From contig NZ_VYQF01000001.1 of the NCBI RefSeq assembly GCF_008710285.1, forward strand, positions 744,001-808,000: a DNA stretch of 64,000 nucleotides. Reading direction: 5' to 3'. This document shows, one piece after another, positions 33,353 to 42,130 of the stretch. Position numbers and translations under genes: made by a program. Origin of the DNA: Ginsengibacter hankyongi. GTDB lineage: Bacteria; Bacteroidota; Bacteroidia; Chitinophagales; Chitinophagaceae. Under the pieces are notes generated by a model, which ran no database searches, had not been told where the DNA came from, and saw nothing but the letters and a program-made list of their open reading frames with translations. Each line of letters opens with the position of its first letter. The stretch's first letter is position 1.

Positions 33353-34342
33353 ATGGGCAATTCATTTAAAGCTAAAATAATTTTCATTGTTGTTATTTTT
33401 TTTATTGCCGTTTTGAGCTCATTTCTGCCATCCTGTAAATCGTCTTTTGATAAGGAAACAATTAGTGATTCAATTCCCGTAGCTCCATGGTATGGATGGA
33501 ATAAATACCAGATAAAACCTGAAGACACGTTAGTTAGATTGGGACATGATCTTATTGAAAATACATCTTATTATTTCGGGCCAAAAGGAAAAGTAGCAGC
33601 CATTACAAATGGAATGAATTGCCAAAACTGCCACATGCAGGGTGGCATAATTCCATGGGGAAACAATTTTAGCGCAGTAATAATCTCCTACCCAAAATTT
33701 AGTAATCGTAGTGGAAAAATGATGTCTATTTCGCGCCGCATAAACGATTGTTTCGAGCGTAGCTTAAATGGAAGTGCCATCGATACAAATAGCCACGAAA
33801 TGCAAGCCATCATCGCTTATATGCATTGGGTTGGCGATGATGTGCCGCGTGGAAAAAAACCGTTAGGTTCAGGTATAATGAAACTTAAATATTTAGATAG
33901 AGCAGCAGACCCCGTCAAAGGTCAAATTGTTTTCATAAATAACTGTCAAAAATGCCATGGCAAAAATGGTGAAGGAAAATTTAATGAAGATGCTTCAGGG
34001 TTTATTTATCCGCCGTTATGGGGGCCAAATAGTTTCAATACAGGCGCAGGTTTTTACCGGATATCAAACCTGGCTGGTTTTATAAAAAATAATATGCCGT
34101 TTGAGGAATCGAATTATGAGCATCCAAAACTTACCGATGAAGAGGCATGGGATGTTGCCGCATTTATAGATAGCCAGCCACGACCACTAATAAAAAATAA
34201 AATAGATTATCCTGATATTTCTAAAAAGGAAATTGATAATCCAACCGGTCCTTATAGTGATACTTTTTCTGAATTACAACACAAGTATGGACCTTATAAA
34301 CCAATAGCCGAAGCACTTCAGCTTAAAAAAAATATAGATTAA
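33353..34342 (+). CDS. TsdA-like dihaem c-type cytochrome lipoprotein
   Basis: A 329-residue lipoprotein (hydrophobic span then LPSC, lipid Cys at 28) with two haem-binding motifs: CQNCH at 90-94 and CQKCH at 198-202. Between them is a TsdA-family stretch: YPKFSNRSGKMMSISRRIND, then CFERSLNG with C133. In thiosulfate dehydrogenase TsdA the first haem has a His/Cys ligand pair, and C133 is placed to serve as that Cys. TsdA couples two thiosulfates to tetrathionate. The gene follows two YeeE-type transporter halves by 12 nt, which strengthens a sulfur role. Direction of the reaction and electron partner are unknown. Confidence 0.82.
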   Translation: MGNSFKAKIIFIVVIFFIAVLSSFLPSCKSSFDKETISDSIPVAPWYGWNKYQIKPEDTLVRLGHDLIENTSYYFGPKGKVAAITNGMNCQNCHMQGGIIPWGNNFSAVIISYPKFSNRSGKMMSISRRINDCFERSLNGSAIDTNSHEMQAIIAYMHWVGDDVPRGKKPLGSGIMKLKYLDRAADPVKGQIVFINNCQKCHGKNGEGKFNEDASGFIYPPLWGPNSFNTGAGFYRISNLAGFIKNNMPFEESNYEHPKLTDEEAWDVAAFIDSQPRPLIKNKIDYPDISKKEIDNPTGPYSDTFSELQHKYGPYKPIAEALQLKKNID

Positions 34343-34424
34343 CACATCTTTTTTATTAACGATTTGGTAATTCTTTTAAGAAGGCATTAGGTTTTAATTA
34401 ATGCAACACTTCGCCTGTTTCGTT

Positions 34425-34432
34425 TAATTTTG
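34425..34432 (+). promoter_or_regulatory. -7 element for OsmC-cysE-cysM
   Basis: TAATTTTG (TAnnTTTG), 19 nt before the ATG at 34452. No convincing -33 TTG. Confidence 0.5.
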
Positions 34433-34451
34433 CAAACAAAAAAATGATTTT

Positions 34452-34895
34452 ATGAATATTATAGAAATGGAAAGAAAAACCGGCGATTTTGGTTTCCAGG
34501 CAAAAGATGAAAACGGAAATGTGGTACAATCAGATAGCAGCATAGAGAACGGGGGTAGTAATTATGGATTCAGGCCCATGCAATTGATTCTTGCGGGTCT
34601 GGGAAGTTGCAGCGCCATTGATATAGTATCGATATTAAAAAAACAAAGGCAAACGGTTGAAGATTTTAAAATTAAAATAGCAGGTGAGAGAGAAAAAAAT
34701 AAAATGCCTTCTTTATGGGAATCAGTTGAAATTACATTTGAATTGTATGGAAATATAAATACAGAAAAAGCAAACAAAGCAGCTTCTTTATCAATGGAAA
34801 AACATTGTTCGGTTGCAGAAACACTTAGACGGGGAGGAACACAAGTTACCTGGAATGTAAAGGTAATTAATACCGAAAAAGCATTGGTGCAATGA
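34452..34895 (+). CDS. OsmC family protein
   Basis: A 147-residue OsmC/Ohr-superfamily protein. The first conserved Cys lies in LAGLGSCSAIDIVSILKKQR, the second in SMEKHCSVAETLRRGG, the same layout as the OsmC protein at 9163-9579. Expected to act on peroxides or sulfur species with a Cys pair. It begins the OsmC-cysE-cysM run: 23 nt to cysE, then 6 nt to cysM. In sulfur operons an OsmC protein may handle reactive sulfur, which is inference. Confidence 0.87.
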   Translation: MNIIEMERKTGDFGFQAKDENGNVVQSDSSIENGGSNYGFRPMQLILAGLGSCSAIDIVSILKKQRQTVEDFKIKIAGEREKNKMPSLWESVEITFELYGNINTEKANKAASLSMEKHCSVAETLRRGGTQVTWNVKVINTEKALVQ

Positions 34896-34918
34896 TATCA
34901 TAAATACAATTACTTAGA

Positions 34919-35734
34919 ATGAATATAAATTTCTTCAACCAACTTTTAAGCAAGCAGCAGCAAAAGGAAATTGTGCCGAGCAATGAGGTTATAGCATCGT
35001 GGGCATTAAATCTTATAGGTTTGTTATATCCTGAATTATCGATATCTTCTTATTCTTCAACTATTGAAATTGAAGAAGAATATAAACGACAGGAAACAGA
35101 TCTTGTGAAGATTTTAAATGCAACCCGTGCCTGCAAAAATTGTAATAATGAAGAGATAGCACGGGTATTTTTTAAGAAGGTGCCAGATATTTACCGGGTA
35201 TTAAATACCGATATTTATTCGTTACATACTGGCGATCCCGCGGCGAGGGTGGAGTTTGAAGTAATCCGTGCATATCCGGGTTTTTTTGCATTGTGTTTTT
35301 ATAGAATTGCCCATGAACTATTAAAACTTGATGTCCCGCTTCTCCCCCGCATACTCACAGAATATGCTCATTCCAAAACCGGTATTGATATACATCCCGG
35401 CGCGTTAATAGGTGATCACTTTTTTATAGATCATGGTACTGGTATAGTTATAGGCGAAACTGCTGAAATTGGCAACCATGTAAAGTTATACCAGGGCGTT
35501 ACTCTTGGCGCCTTAAGTGTTGATAAAAGTATGGTGTTTCAAAAGCGCCACCCTACCGTACAGGATCATGTAATCATTTATTCAGGTGCAACTATCTTGG
35601 GTGGAGAAACTGTTATTGGTCATCATAGCGTTGTCGGGGGTAATGTATGGCTTACTAAAAGTATTCCGCCGGGTTCATTGGTCTATCACAATCCTGAAAT
35701 AACAGTCGTTGAAGGTAAAATCGTTAACTATTAA
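34919..35734 (+). CDS. cysE: Serine O-acetyltransferase (EpsC-type CysE)
   Basis: CysE acetylates serine to O-acetylserine, the acceptor for sulfide or thiosulfate. The 271-residue protein has an N-terminal helical domain (GDPAARVEFEVIRAYPGFFA with the acetyl-transfer His in YRIAHELL) and a C-terminal left-handed beta-helix of hexapeptide repeats (GIDIHPGALIGDHFFIDHGT and GIVIGETAEIGNHVKLYQGV). It fits the longer EpsC form found in plants, cyanobacteria and Bacteroidota. 6 nt separate it from cysM, with which it can form the cysteine synthase complex. Confidence 0.94.
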   Translation: MNINFFNQLLSKQQQKEIVPSNEVIASWALNLIGLLYPELSISSYSSTIEIEEEYKRQETDLVKILNATRACKNCNNEEIARVFFKKVPDIYRVLNTDIYSLHTGDPAARVEFEVIRAYPGFFALCFYRIAHELLKLDVPLLPRILTEYAHSKTGIDIHPGALIGDHFFIDHGTGIVIGETAEIGNHVKLYQGVTLGALSVDKSMVFQKRHPTVQDHVIIYSGATILGGETVIGHHSVVGGNVWLTKSIPPGSLVYHNPEITVVEGKIVNY

Positions 35735-35740
35735 AAAAAT

Positions 35741-36613
35741 ATGGCTACAATTCTAGACACCGTTGGTAATACTCCGTTAGTTGAACTGCAACATTTGAAT
35801 CAAAATAAAAATGTAAAAATCTTTGCCAAGCTGGAAGGCAATAATCCAGGCGGAAGCGTGAAAGACAGGCCCGCATTAAATATGATAAAAAGCGCTCTTG
35901 AAAGAGGAGACATCAACAAGAGCTCAAAACTTATTGAGGCCACCAGCGGAAATACAGGAATAGCTTTAGCCTTAATTGCAAAATTATATGGAATAGAAAT
36001 AGAACTGGTAATGCCATCTTCATCTACCCGTGAGCGTGTGTTAACTATGGAAGCGTTTGGAGCAAAAGTAACTTTATTGGAAAGTATAGAAGCATGCAGG
36101 GATTATGCTGAAGAAAAAAGTGCTTCCGGCGATTTTTATTTATTAGACCAATTTGCTAATCCTGATAATTACAAGGCACATTATAAAACAACCGGGCCCG
36201 AAATATGGAAAGATACTAACCATGAAATAACTCATTTTGTAAGTTCAATGGGCACCACGGGAACTATTATGGGCTGCAGTATGTATTTGAAGGAACAAAA
36301 TAAAGATATTCAAATTGTCGGTTGCCAGCCAACTGAAGAATCTTCTATTCCGGGTATAAGAAGATGGCCTGTTGAATATCTTCCAAAAATTTTTGATCCC
36401 TCAAGAGTTGACAGAATAATTGATGTATCGCAGGAAGAAGCAACTGTGATGACAAGAAGGCTTGCAAAGGAAGAAGGCGTTTTTGCCGGCATGAGTAGTG
36501 GTGGTGCAGCTTCTGCTGCTTTAAGATTATCTCAGGAATTATCTTCAGGTACCATTGTCTTTATTGCGTGCGACCGTGGAGACAGGTATTTAAGCAGTGA
36601 CTTATTCGGATAA
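35741..36613 (+). CDS. cysM: Cysteine synthase, CysM type
   Basis: A 290-residue fold-type II PLP enzyme. PLP-binding Lys41 lies in NPGGSVKDRPALNM, the substrate loop is TSGNTGIALA, the phosphate loop is SSMGTTGTIMG, and the C-terminus contains the GMSSGGAA motif. The short length and the RRWPVEYLPKIFD segment favour the B isoform CysM over CysK. CysM can use thiosulfate as well as sulfide, which fits the YeeE-TsdA genes next door. The C-terminus FIACDRGDRYLSSDLFG is complete. Confidence 0.93.
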   Translation: MATILDTVGNTPLVELQHLNQNKNVKIFAKLEGNNPGGSVKDRPALNMIKSALERGDINKSSKLIEATSGNTGIALALIAKLYGIEIELVMPSSSTRERVLTMEAFGAKVTLLESIEACRDYAEEKSASGDFYLLDQFANPDNYKAHYKTTGPEIWKDTNHEITHFVSSMGTTGTIMGCSMYLKEQNKDIQIVGCQPTEESSIPGIRRWPVEYLPKIFDPSRVDRIIDVSQEEATVMTRRLAKEEGVFAGMSSGGAASAALRLSQELSSGTIVFIACDRGDRYLSSDLFG

Positions 36614-36664
36614 AATAATTTATAAAATTCCAAATCAACTCGTTAATAGTTCAGCCTTCTATAA

Positions 36665-37615
36665 TTACTCGCTAAAGTTTATAGACAGTGAAACTTCACT
36701 ACTAACTTTCCTATTATGTTTAATTGCAGGCGCCCAGGGAGGAGATCCTTTTAAAGCTTCAAAAGCCACTTTGTCAAAAGCGGGATTTAGTGGCAGGCTA
36801 ACCTGTGTATCGCCAATTGTTCCATCCTCGTGAACGGTGGCTGTAACGGTAACAACGGCTTGGTAGCCACTTTTAAATTCATAACCGGGAGGGAAATATA
36901 AACGTTTAGTCAAATAATTATTCCAAGCTCTGTCTCCACCTACGAATTGAGCATTCCTATCAGTTGACGTAGTATCCGCCATCGGATTTCCTTCTTCATC
37001 AAAATAATTTTTATCAATTAATGTATCATGTTTATAAATTTCCAAGGCACTCAGTTTTCCATTTTTATGGAAATATTGCCACTTCCCCTCGTGTTGATTA
37101 AAATGAGTATACCTTCCTGCCGATGATGGATTTCCATTATCAAACCAAGAAATGTAAACCCCATCCCCACTTGCATCAAGGTTTAATGAATCTCTTGAAG
37201 CACCGTCATCATACCACCCTAATGAAATACCAACACGATTGCCGTCTTCATAATTTTCAGAATCTTTTATTGTTCTATCAGGAAAATAATACATCCACCT
37301 ACCTGTTTTTTTACCATGTATAAATTTACCTACAGACTCTAAAGCTCCATTACAATAAAATTGGTAAAAAGTACCATTTGGTATTAAATCCTCCTGGTCT
37401 TCATACAATCCAGCCATCTGGAGTTTTTTTATACTCACAAAGTAATCAGTTTTGTACCAGCCCGAGTCTGTCTTTACTTCCAGTGAATAGTATCTTGCAT
37501 CATCCGCCGGGCATTCCCGTCGATAATAATTATAGTAATGTTCAATTTTTTTTTGAGAGAAAGAAGTTGAATAAAAAAACACAGCTATAGGTACTAATAA
37601 AAATCTAAAATGCAT
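36665..37615 (-). CDS. MORN-repeat protein with C-terminal TonB domain
   Basis: A 316-residue exported protein with a signal peptide (MHFRFLLVPIAVFFYSTSFS). Residues about 80-210 are MORN or YwqK-type repeats (NGALESVGKFIHGKKTGRWM, YFPDRTIKDSENYEDGNRVG, YFHKNGKLSALEIYK). Residues about 230-316 form a TonB C-terminal domain (AWNNYLTKRLYFPPGYEFKS, then VTVTATVHEDGTIGDTQV and PWAPAIKHNRKVSSEVSLSI). There is no N-terminal transmembrane anchor and no ExbB/D nearby, so a role in energy coupling is uncertain. It could be a periplasmic adaptor. It ends 52 nt after the convergent cysM, with no terminator hairpin visible. Confidence 0.78.
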   Translation of the reverse strand: MHFRFLLVPIAVFFYSTSFSQKKIEHYYNYYRRECPADDARYYSLEVKTDSGWYKTDYFVSIKKLQMAGLYEDQEDLIPNGTFYQFYCNGALESVGKFIHGKKTGRWMYYFPDRTIKDSENYEDGNRVGISLGWYDDGASRDSLNLDASGDGVYISWFDNGNPSSAGRYTHFNQHEGKWQYFHKNGKLSALEIYKHDTLIDKNYFDEEGNPMADTTSTDRNAQFVGGDRAWNNYLTKRLYFPPGYEFKSGYQAVVTVTATVHEDGTIGDTQVSLPLNPAFDKVAFEALKGSPPWAPAIKHNRKVSSEVSLSINFSE

Positions 37616-37903
37616 ATAATGAGCTTTGGTTAAAACGAAATCTAGTATAAGGCTTTTATCAGAATTTAAACTATTAATAAAATTTTAGTCAACCCTCATA
37701 ATAACGTATGTCTCTTTTGTTTTATTTTGAGCTTTTCTCATCAATCAGATTATTTTTCTTAACATTCTCTTCGTTTGAAAACCATTTAAAATGCAAAAGA
37801 ATTGAATATTTTTACAATCCGATAAATTCATATTTTATATAATTAAGTTAATTCATACTTAATTCAAAAATCCAACTTGTTTTTAAACATTTTATAGAAC
37901 CTG
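37616..37903. other. Gene-poor 288-bp AT-rich interval
   Basis: No frame with coding signs, RNA gene, hairpin or promoter consensus was recognised between the divergent MORN-TonB and DUF4184 genes. Confidence 0.5.
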
Positions 37904-38677
37904 ATGCCTTTTACCTTTTCTCATCCTGCAATAGTTTTACCTGCTACCTCGTTGCCCAAAAAATATTATTCTCTAAGCAGTCTAATTATCGGCAGCATGA
38001 CTCCTGATTTTGAATATTTCATCAGGATGAAAGATTACAGCCGGTATAGCCACACATGGTCTGGCGTTTTTTGGTTTGATGTTCCATTAGGATTGATATT
38101 GCTTTTTATTTTTCATAATGTAGTAAGAAATACTTTAATCGAATATCTACCATTTAGCTATAATGTAAGGCTTTCAACTTTTGAAAAATTTAACTGGAAT
38201 CAATATTTCAAAAAAAATACAATCGTTGTTTTTATTTCTTTGCTAGCAGGTATTTCATCCCATTTGTTCTGGGATAGTTTTACCCACGACGGCGGCTTTT
38301 TTGCGGAAACCATACCCGTTTTAAACGACAACATTAATATTTTAAATCACAACATATCGGGTGCATTGTTATTTCAATATATAAGTTCGCTAATTGGCGC
38401 TATTGCAATATTAATTTTTATTTTAAAATTTCCCGAAGGGCATAAAACCAAACAGCCTAACATTCTTACGTTCTGGCTTGTTGTTTCATCCATTATGATG
38501 TTCATCTTAGCTATAAGATTATATCTCGATTCTTTGCTCAACCACCACGACCATGAAGATATAATTGTAACAATGATATCGGGAGCGCTAATCGGAATTT
38601 TATCGTTATCAGTTTTCATCAACGAAAACAAAAAAAGACAACTTTACAAAAAGCTGAATAGGGTAAGGAACAAGTAA
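37904..38677 (+). CDS. DUF4184 family membrane protein
   Basis: A 257-residue protein beginning MPFTFSHPAIVLPA, the typical DUF4184 start (SHP), with LIIGSMTPDFEYF, HTWSGVFWFDVPLGLILLF and SHLFWDSFTHDGGFF. These His/Asp motifs recall the YdjM/metal-dependent hydrolase-like membrane family, although no function is established. Six membrane segments are likely (about 60, 85, 115, 165, 195 and 225). Stands alone, no operon partner. Confidence 0.82.
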   Translation: MPFTFSHPAIVLPATSLPKKYYSLSSLIIGSMTPDFEYFIRMKDYSRYSHTWSGVFWFDVPLGLILLFIFHNVVRNTLIEYLPFSYNVRLSTFEKFNWNQYFKKNTIVVFISLLAGISSHLFWDSFTHDGGFFAETIPVLNDNINILNHNISGALLFQYISSLIGAIAILIFILKFPEGHKTKQPNILTFWLVVSSIMMFILAIRLYLDSLLNHHDHEDIIVTMISGALIGILSLSVFINENKKRQLYKKLNRVRNK

Positions 38678-38792
38678 AGTATTAGTTGATGCTACATACG
38701 ATTAATCATTTTTCCTTCATCATTAATTTTTAAAAATCGTTGCAACACTCAAAAAAGTTTTATAATTTTTTACTTCTTTCAAAAAAATTATT

Positions 38793-40355
38793 ATGCCCTA
38801 CTTCGATTTTCATTGCCACCCCGGCCTAAAGCCAACTTTTTCAGATCAAAAAAACGCAATATCACCCTGGTTGTTTATTGACGCCAAACTTGCGATTTTT
38901 AAAGACATCAAAATAAGCATCAATCCTTTGTTTAATGAGGTGTTAAACTCCCAAAGCTGCCTTGGGCAATTATATAAAGGTCACGTAAAATTATTTGGCA
39001 TAGCATTACATTCACCCGAAGCAAACATGGCAAAAGGGCTACTCGAAAAAAAAATCGTAAACAAGGGAGCTATTGCATTGCTAGATAAAAAGCGATTACA
39101 ACTTATTAATAGTGGCAACCATTACTTCGAATTATTGAATGAAGACCTTCAAAGAATTACTGAATCAAAAGCTCCTGCAGATCTAAACCGCGCAGCATTA
39201 AAAATCATAAAAAATTCAAATGATTTTAATGAAGATGATCCGGACACCATTTTTGCGTTTCTTATTGTTGAAGGATTACATTGCTTCTTTGACGATCAAA
39301 CAGCAACCAACGTTAAAGAAGTATTCACGAAAAACTTTGAAAGCTTTACGGATGCTAATACCATTTTTGCCATCAATATTTGTCATATACAGCAAAATTC
39401 ATTTTGCAATCATGCCTATGGAATTCAATTTATAAATCCCGGATATTTTTTCCCAACAAGATGCGGAATTTCAACATGGGGATTTGAAGTTATAAAACGA
39501 ATGCTTGAAAAAAAGATACTTACAGACATAAAGCACATGAGTCTTTTTTCGAGATGGCAATTATATAATTTATTGCGTGATCCGGCAGATTCAAATAAAT
39601 ACACTGCGCCGATTTTATGTACCCACGCCGGGCTTACCGGCCAACGGATGGAAAACCGGTTAAAATATATCCTTCGTGTACCCGCCGACGTTGGCCTGGT
39701 GTACGAGGTTGTTTATATGAAACCAAAAAGTCCTTACATAGATGAAGTATATTTCAATTGCAGCAGCATTAATTTATATGATGAAGATGTAGAGGCGATA
39801 TTACTTTCAGGCGGCTTAATCGGTTTGTCATTCGACCAACGTATACTCGGCTTTGCAGATGAAAATGTGTTACGTGATGTAACAGTTCCACACGACGTGG
39901 AATATATAAGTGAACTGGAAGCAAACTTTTTTTTCAATGGCGTTAACCCATCAAACATGAAGCCCTGGACGGATGATACTAAAATATGGACCTCTGAAGA
40001 TTTTGAAAATCTCGATCCTGCATTTGATTCCATACTTCATCCTCTATTTTTCCTAAACCAGGTAATTCACGTTTTAACTATTGCAAAAAATAACGCCAAT
40101 ATCGGAATACAAAAAGCAATGAAACAAGTTTGCCTTGGCACTGACTACGACGGACTGATTAATGCTATTGATAACTGCAAACATGTGGACCTGCTTGATG
40201 CTTTTAAAACATTAACCATCGCCAAAATGCCAAAGCTTTTGAATGATGCTAAGCTTGGTGATGAAGGAATCAATGTGAATGAATTCGCAGAAAATATTTT
40301 TTATAACAATGGCAAAAATTTTCTTCTAAACCGCTTGCGTGAAATAGGAAAATAG
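38793..40355 (+). CDS. Membrane dipeptidase-like protein (peptidase M19 family)
   Basis: A 520-residue protein related to renal dipeptidase/M19 amidohydrolases. Metal-binding His at the start (YFDFHCHPG), CTHAGLTGQ in the middle, and a C-terminal CLGTDYDGLINAI. The family usually has about 350-420 residues, and this protein has an extra insertion in the first third (about 90-180). There is no signal peptide, so it acts in the cytosol. The substrate may be a dipeptide or another amide. No neighbour clarifies the role. Confidence 0.75.
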   Translation: MPYFDFHCHPGLKPTFSDQKNAISPWLFIDAKLAIFKDIKISINPLFNEVLNSQSCLGQLYKGHVKLFGIALHSPEANMAKGLLEKKIVNKGAIALLDKKRLQLINSGNHYFELLNEDLQRITESKAPADLNRAALKIIKNSNDFNEDDPDTIFAFLIVEGLHCFFDDQTATNVKEVFTKNFESFTDANTIFAINICHIQQNSFCNHAYGIQFINPGYFFPTRCGISTWGFEVIKRMLEKKILTDIKHMSLFSRWQLYNLLRDPADSNKYTAPILCTHAGLTGQRMENRLKYILRVPADVGLVYEVVYMKPKSPYIDEVYFNCSSINLYDEDVEAILLSGGLIGLSFDQRILGFADENVLRDVTVPHDVEYISELEANFFFNGVNPSNMKPWTDDTKIWTSEDFENLDPAFDSILHPLFFLNQVIHVLTIAKNNANIGIQKAMKQVCLGTDYDGLINAIDNCKHVDLLDAFKTLTIAKMPKLLNDAKLGDEGINVNEFAENIFYNNGKNFLLNRLREIGK

Positions 40356-40515
40356 ATTAATTGTGTGGGCAATATCTTTTGTTATGTTGAAATATTTTGT
40401 ACACTTTCTTAAAACTTACAGCAATTTTTATTATATATAATAGCAAAACCAGCATTTGTTTTGAAACCAATTCCATCACAAGTCTTATTTTATATTCAGT
40501 ACTTTTAGTTTACGT

Positions 40516-41154
40516 ATGATTAATGATCATGAAATAAAAAATCTTTTTCCTTTATTTGAACGCAAGCTTTTGGAAGAAATTGAGAGTAATGCTGAAATAA
40601 TAGAATATGAAGAAGGCGAAGACCTGATAAAGAGTGGACAGAATATTAAATCTACCATGCTCATTAAAAAAGGATTGGTAAAAATTTACAGGGAAGATGA
40701 AGATGGGAATGAAATATTTATGTATCATTTAGAACCTGGCCAGGCCTGCGCATTATCAATATTATGTGCGGTTCAACACAAAACCAGCGAAATAAAAGCA
40801 ACAGCAGTTAAACCTACAGAAGTATATGCTATTCCTGTGCATTTAGTTGAGCAATGGATGAAAGAATACAAATCATGGTATCAATTTATTCTCTCAACTT
40901 ACCGGTCGCGGTTTGAAGAATTATTGAATACAATAGATGCGATAGCTTTCAAAAATATGGATGAAAGACTGGTAATGTATTTAAAAAAGCATTCAGAAAT
41001 TTCTAATAACAAAACAATTACCGTTACCCATGCGCAAATAGCAGCAGAACTTACCACATCAAGAGAGGTAGTTTCAAGATTGTTAAAAAAACTGGCAGAA
41101 AGAGGATTGATTAAAGTTAACCGGCAAAATATCGAAATCATTAATTTAGACTAA
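40516..41154 (+). CDS. Crp/Fnr family transcriptional regulator
   Basis: A 212-residue regulator: N-terminal cyclic-nucleotide-binding-type beta roll (about 25-120), dimer helix (about 122-150) and C-terminal winged helix (THAQIAAELTTSREVVSRLL). The recognition helix R183-E184-V-V-S187-R188 carries E-x-x-S-R as in FNR, which recognises TTGAT-N4-ATCAA. It lacks FNR's N-terminal four-cysteine cluster: the only cysteines, C78 and C84, lie in the roll, so the signal is probably not a classic 4Fe-4S. Five TGAT-N4-ATCA-like sites lie nearby, one just downstream before the TauE gene, supporting local control. Confidence 0.9.
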   Translation: MINDHEIKNLFPLFERKLLEEIESNAEIIEYEEGEDLIKSGQNIKSTMLIKKGLVKIYREDEDGNEIFMYHLEPGQACALSILCAVQHKTSEIKATAVKPTEVYAIPVHLVEQWMKEYKSWYQFILSTYRSRFEELLNTIDAIAFKNMDERLVMYLKKHSEISNNKTITVTHAQIAAELTTSREVVSRLLKKLAERGLIKVNRQNIEIINLD

Positions 41155-41163
41155 CACTAACTG

Positions 41164-41175
41164 TGACATATATCA
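41164..41175. promoter_or_regulatory. Crp/Fnr-type palindrome before the TauE gene
   Basis: TGACATATATCA, one base from TGAT-N4-ATCA. It sits 34 nt before the ATG at 41210 and directly after the Crp/Fnr gene. Confidence 0.5.
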
Positions 41176-41209
41176 CCATATTTTTAATAGATTAAAACCA
41201 AATTGCACG

Positions 41210-42010
41210 ATGCAAATTTTGGGCTATTTTGCTTCTTTACTAATAGGTATTTCATTAGGGTTGATTGGCGGTGGCGGATCAATCTTAACTGTGCCGGTAC
41301 TGGTTTATTTATTTAGTGTCAACCCTGTGTTGTCAACTTCCTATTCATTATTCATAGTTGGTTCCACAAGCCTCGTTGGCGCATTTAATAATTATCTTAA
41401 AGGGTTTGTACGAATAAAAACTGCCTTACTTTTTGGCATATCATCTATAACAACGGTGTTCCTTACACGCAAATTTTTAATACCACATATACCAGGGTAT
41501 TTTGGCTCAATAGGTAATTTTAAAATAACAGAGTCCATTCTTGTAATGGTATTGTTTGCCATACTTATGGTGGCTGCATCTTTATCGATGATAAACGACA
41601 GTAATAAAAAAATAAAAACTGAGGACGTCAGCAACAAAAAAATAAATCTTCCGAAGCTGTTGCTCTACGGCATTGCAATTGGCTTTGTTACCGGGCTTCT
41701 CGGCGCCGGCGGCGGTTTTTTATTAATTCCTACGCTTGTACTTCTTGTAAAATTACCAATGAAAGAAGCCGTTGGTACTTCTCTCTTTATAATAGCATTA
41801 AATTCTTTAATTGGTTTTACAGGCGATCTTGGTCATTTTAATATTGATTGGATTTTCCTTTTCAAAATAACTGCAATTGCTATCGCAGGAATTCTTATTG
41901 GCGGAGCATTAAATAAAAAAATTCATGGAGACCACTTAAAGAAAGGCTTTGGATGGTTTGTATTGATCATGGGTATCTACATAATTATCCATGAAACGTT
42001 GATAAAATAA
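41210..42010 (+). CDS. TauE/SafE family sulfite/sulfonate exporter-like protein
   Basis: A 266-residue inner-membrane protein with about eight spans in two homologous halves. Both halves begin with the glycine-rich TauE signature (GLIGGGGSILTVPVLVYLF and GLLGAGGGFLLIPTLVLLVK). These transporters export sulfite, sulfoacetate or similar anions. Being 55 nt downstream of the Crp/Fnr gene and behind a palindrome, it is probably under that regulator. It may belong functionally to the sulfur block at 32-36 kb. Substrate is inferred from the family. Confidence 0.88.
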   Translation: MQILGYFASLLIGISLGLIGGGGSILTVPVLVYLFSVNPVLSTSYSLFIVGSTSLVGAFNNYLKGFVRIKTALLFGISSITTVFLTRKFLIPHIPGYFGSIGNFKITESILVMVLFAILMVAASLSMINDSNKKIKTEDVSNKKINLPKLLLYGIAIGFVTGLLGAGGGFLLIPTLVLLVKLPMKEAVGTSLFIIALNSLIGFTGDLGHFNIDWIFLFKITAIAIAGILIGGALNKKIHGDHLKKGFGWFVLIMGIYIIIHETLIK

Positions 42011-42130
42011 TTTGAATCCGTGGCAAAAAGATTTCATTTATAATATTGCTTTCGGGCAATCTTGTGTTTGAAGAAAAACCAGGTATTATTTTTTATGAAT
42101 ATTACAATATAAAATCAAAAATGCTTTTTT

